DNA of 64,000 nucleotides from Thiohalobacter sp. IOR34 (GTDB taxonomy: Bacteria > Pseudomonadota > Gammaproteobacteria > Thiohalobacterales > Thiohalobacteraceae): positions 1,709,438 to 1,773,437 of the forward strand of contig NZ_CP128988.1 of assembly GCF_030406045.1 (NCBI RefSeq), written 5' to 3'. The notes under the pieces were generated by a model. The model ran no database searches and was not told the DNA's origin. It saw nothing but the letters and a program-made list of their open reading frames with translations. This document shows positions 62,233 to 64,000 of this stretch, piece by piece. A program made the position numbers and the translations under genes. The stretch's first letter is position 1. Every line of letters starts with the position of its first letter.

Positions 62233-62898
62233 TCAGCGGTGACGGCGGCTCAACAGCGGCAAGCCGGCCGCCAGCAGCCAGAAGGTGGCCGGCTCGGGAA
62301 GGCGCTGCGGCGGCAGACCGCCAGGCCCGACCTTGCCCTTGATCCGGCTGCTGCTGAAATCGCTGGCAAAACTGCCGGCAAAAGTGGAATTCTCCAGCAA
62401 CATGCTGACTGCGATACTGCTGTGGGCGAAATCACCGGCCAACGCCCCGCCGGTGGGGCTGAACAGGAAGTCCATGGCATCGATGGTAGCCGTGAGGTCG
62501 AGGTAGCCGAATTTCAGGATCTCGCCGCTGAGCAGCATCCCGCTGTACTCGGGGGTGCCATCCCCATCCAGGTCCAGCCGACCCAGCAGTTCGAAGTCGT
62601 TGCCGACACGCCCGCCGGTGACCTGCCCCATGTTGTCCAGCCGGAAACCCAGGGACAAGGCAGCCCCGGGGCCGAAGCGCACCGGGGTGCCGCCGAAGAC
62701 CATGGCCAGAGGCGTACCGCTGGCCGTCAGCGACCCGCTGGCCGCATCGAAGTTCAGCCCCTCGCCCCGCAGGCTGCCGTAGATTGCGGTCGGCTCGCCC
62801 GGCGAGACACCCAGCAGCGTCGCACCCACGGGTGCAGCCCACAGCCCCGCCGCCAGCAGGCCGGCCGTCAGAAAAGATCCCAGCCTTTGTCTGTTCAT
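62233..62898 (-). CDS. PEP-CTERM-type exported protein, second of a tandem pair
   Basis: A 221-residue protein with a signal peptide (SFLTAGLLAAGLWAAPVGA). The Gly- and Ser-rich middle (YGSLRGEGLNFDAASGSLTASGTPL; FGYLDLTATIDAMDFLFSPTGGALAGDFAHS) resembles the gene just upstream, so the two are paralogues. The C-terminus is LPEPATFWLLAAGLPLLSRRHR, a PEP-CTERM sorting tail. GGGAG lies about 9 bases before the ATG at 62898. The 91-base gap to the upstream gene has no -24/-12 element, so it is probably cotranscribed from the promoter at 63669. It contains no cysteine. Confidence 0.9.
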   Translation of the reverse strand: MNRQRLGSFLTAGLLAAGLWAAPVGATLLGVSPGEPTAIYGSLRGEGLNFDAASGSLTASGTPLAMVFGGTPVRFGPGAALSLGFRLDNMGQVTGGRVGNDFELLGRLDLDGDGTPEYSGMLLSGEILKFGYLDLTATIDAMDFLFSPTGGALAGDFAHSSIAVSMLLENSTFAGSFASDFSSSRIKGKVGPGGLPPQRLPEPATFWLLAAGLPLLSRRHR

Positions 62899-62989
62899 GT
62901 CCTTCTCCCTGGACCCATGCACATCGCTAGCCATCACAGTTCTCGTTTCGGTCACGGTCAACCCGTGCCGCCCTTGGGTGTTGAAAAAT

Positions 62990-63601
62990 TCAGCCTGCCG
63001 AACGTCGCATCACGCCAACCAGTCCCAGCAGACCGGAGCCGAACAGCCACAGGGCCGCCGGCACCGGCACCACCATCTTGGTATCGCCCATCATGCCGTT
63101 GATCGCGAAATCTTGGCTGAAATCCCCGCTGAAACCCTGCGCCAGGCCGCCGAGGATCATGCCCGCCCGGCTGCCATAGTCACTGGCCAGGGTACCGCCA
63201 TCCACGTTGAGCAGAAACTCGAAGGTGGCGAAGCCCTCAAGCGTGGCATAGCCGAAATCCAGCAGCGTACCGCTCAGCAGCGTCGTGCCGTCACCGCTGA
63301 TGCTGAAGCTGCCGCCGCTCAGGCTGCCGCTGGCATCGACGGTCGCGCTCAGACTCAGGCCGGGATTGCTGATCGCGGTGAACGCCGTGCCATCCTGACT
63401 GTAATCCATCAGCAAGGTCACCGACGGCTGCACGCTCAGGCTGCCGGTCGCCGCGGTATAGCTGACGTCCAGATCATTGGCCTGGATATCCGGCCAGCTG
63501 GTGACGAGATTCAGGGGCGCCGCCTGGGCGCCAGCGGTCAGGCACAGGAGGGCCAGCCCGCCCAACCATGCCAGGATGATGTTTCCTTTGGTTCGATTCA
63601 T
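62990..63601 (-). CDS. Sorting-signal protein with VPVPA-type C-terminus
   Basis: A 203-residue exported protein. The signal peptide is IILAWLGGLALLCLTAGAQA. The mature part is Ser/Gly/Thr-rich (GSLSGGSFSISGDGTTLLSG; DFGYATLEGFATFEFLLNVDGGTLASDYG). The C-terminus VPVPAALWLFGSGLLGLVGVMRRSAG has the tripartite layout, but VPVPA replaces VPEPA, closer to the VPLPA-type tails. Whether XrtA processes it is open; no second exosortase is visible here. The ATG at 63601 has GGGGGAG 9 bases upstream. Confidence 0.88.
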   Translation of the reverse strand: MNRTKGNIILAWLGGLALLCLTAGAQAAPLNLVTSWPDIQANDLDVSYTAATGSLSVQPSVTLLMDYSQDGTAFTAISNPGLSLSATVDASGSLSGGSFSISGDGTTLLSGTLLDFGYATLEGFATFEFLLNVDGGTLASDYGSRAGMILGGLAQGFSGDFSQDFAINGMMGDTKMVVPVPAALWLFGSGLLGLVGVMRRSAG

Positions 63602-63668
63602 TTTTGATGACTCCCCCGCGCTCCATGCCTTGGATGGAGCGGAATTATAGTGCATGCGCCTTGCTGCC

Positions 63669-63686
63669 AAGCAATTTGTCTGCCAG
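63669..63686 (-). promoter_or_regulatory. Sigma-54 (-24/-12) promoter of the sorting-signal gene pair
   Basis: The minus strand reads CTGGCAGACAAATTGCTT with GG and GC 10 bases apart and TTGCT intact, a near-consensus RpoN promoter. The predicted start is about 58 bases before the ATG at 63601. Confidence 0.82.
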
Positions 63687-63880
63687 TCGTGGGCTCTGCT
63701 TTAGTAACAATGAGTTATGAAGCGGATGAAAAAAGACCGAAGACCATTCTGTAAACCTGCCCGACAGATTTGCTGCAGGTTGCGCTCCAATCTCGTTGAA
63801 AAACACCAGATATCCAGCATATCTGTATGAATTATCTTGATTTCTCCTGCCCATAGACACAACCAAGCCTGGCAACCGGG

Positions 63881-63897
63881 TGTCAAAATCCCTGACA
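63881..63897. promoter_or_regulatory. Palindromic upstream site, candidate PrsR operator
   Basis: TGTCAAAATCCCTGACA is a perfect TGTCA-N7-TGACA dyad about 212 bases upstream of the -24/-12 promoter. It is related to the sites upstream of the other PEP-CTERM gene. Confidence 0.6.
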
Positions 63898-63925
63898 ACC
63901 CCTCTGGCGCCAGGCGATCAACCGT

Positions 63926-64000
63926 TCAACGACGCTGCAGAAGGCATTTCACCCAGTGCCCGTCACCCACGGACACCGCTTCCGGATACTCGCGGCTGCA
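63926..64000 (-). CDS. C-terminal end of a probable oligopeptide ABC transporter ATP-binding protein (partial)
   Basis: The last 24 residues before a TGA stop are readable: CSREYPEAVSVGDGHWVKCL and LQRR. The cysteine-flanked pattern C-x-REYPEA-x6-GHWVKC resembles the C-terminal extension of Dpp/Opp-type ATPases. The rest of the gene is outside the window, so this rests on a short tail alone. Confidence 0.45.
   Translation of the reverse strand, partial: CSREYPEAVSVGDGHWVKCLLQRR

Larger units (their letters stand above)
63602..63925 (-). promoter_or_regulatory. Regulatory region of the VPVPA/PEP-CTERM gene pair
   Basis: These 324 bases hold a -24/-12 promoter (63669-63686) and an upstream palindrome (63881-63897), with an AT-rich stretch between them that could help DNA bending. 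No gene was found here. Confidence 0.6.

Noticed and set aside
1-64000. tRNA, rRNA, CRISPR arrays, complete insertion sequences with a transposase, prophage genes
   Set aside because: No clover-leaf, rRNA-like stretch, regularly spaced repeat array, transposase or integrase motif was recognised in either strand by reading. Absence could be confirmed by tRNAscan-SE and ISfinder searches.

Overview
The window is GC-rich DNA from a gammaproteobacterium. Its right end carries the core-gene neighbourhood mltD / yafS-like / rnhA / dnaQ, an order known from enterobacteria (gloB is missing here). Almost everything else is one large exopolysaccharide and protein-sorting locus of the exosortase A (XrtA, EpsH) / PEP-CTERM type. 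I cannot name the genus. No tRNA, rRNA or CRISPR array was seen.

Layout. (1) 1-12924, plus strand: tightly overlapping genes for glycosyltransferases, a flippase, a deacetylase, an alkaline-phosphatase-superfamily membrane enzyme and five sulfotransferases; a sixth sulfotransferase (12934-13890) faces them on the minus strand. (2) 13924-17956: a small TPR protein divergent from an exosortase-associated O-ligase and an asparagine-synthetase-like protein that lacks the glutaminase cysteine. (3) 18018-36611, minus strand: an approximately 18.6 kb operon reading export lipoprotein, chain-length determinant, tyrosine autokinase, beta-barrel-like protein, XrtA-associated ATPase, WecB, deacetylase, FemAB-like protein, glycosyltransferase, XrtA-EpsI fusion, glycosyltransferase, amidotransferase, two glycosyltransferases and an adenylate-forming enzyme. 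(4) 37051-42135: two tandem PEP-CTERM-type N-acyltransferases, a nitroreductase-like protein, and a divergent methyltransferase-ThiF/E1 pair; this is the least understood part. (5) 42731-54886: a PEP-CTERM protein, two giant TPR proteins (PrsT type), the PrsR/PrsK two-component system and the EpsB-type initiating sugar transferase. (6) 55127-57948: UDP-sugar dehydrogenase, epimerase and a cyclic-nucleotide-binding-domain protein. (7) 58024-61771: housekeeping genes. (8) 62233-63601: two more sorting-signal proteins; the last bases hold the end of a probable oligopeptide ABC transporter ATPase.

How it fits together (inference). Sugar nucleotides from the dehydrogenase, epimerase and WecB feed an undecaprenyl-linked repeat started by the EpsB-type transferase. 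Glycosyltransferases extend it, deacetylases and sulfotransferases decorate it, the flippase moves it across the membrane, and the Wzz/Wza/tyrosine-kinase system exports it. PEP-CTERM proteins are sorted by XrtA and may be joined to this matrix. PrsK/PrsR with sigma-54 probably controls the PEP-CTERM genes: both transcription units carry -24/-12 promoters, and a shared palindrome-like motif lies 130-330 bp upstream of each.

Dispersed repeats: a MITE-like family with ATATTGCACCAAG ends (three copies, two of them supplying a TAG stop codon), a REP-type inverted repeat (two copies, one nested in a MITE), and a degenerate 60-100 bp intergenic repeat beside the regulatory genes.
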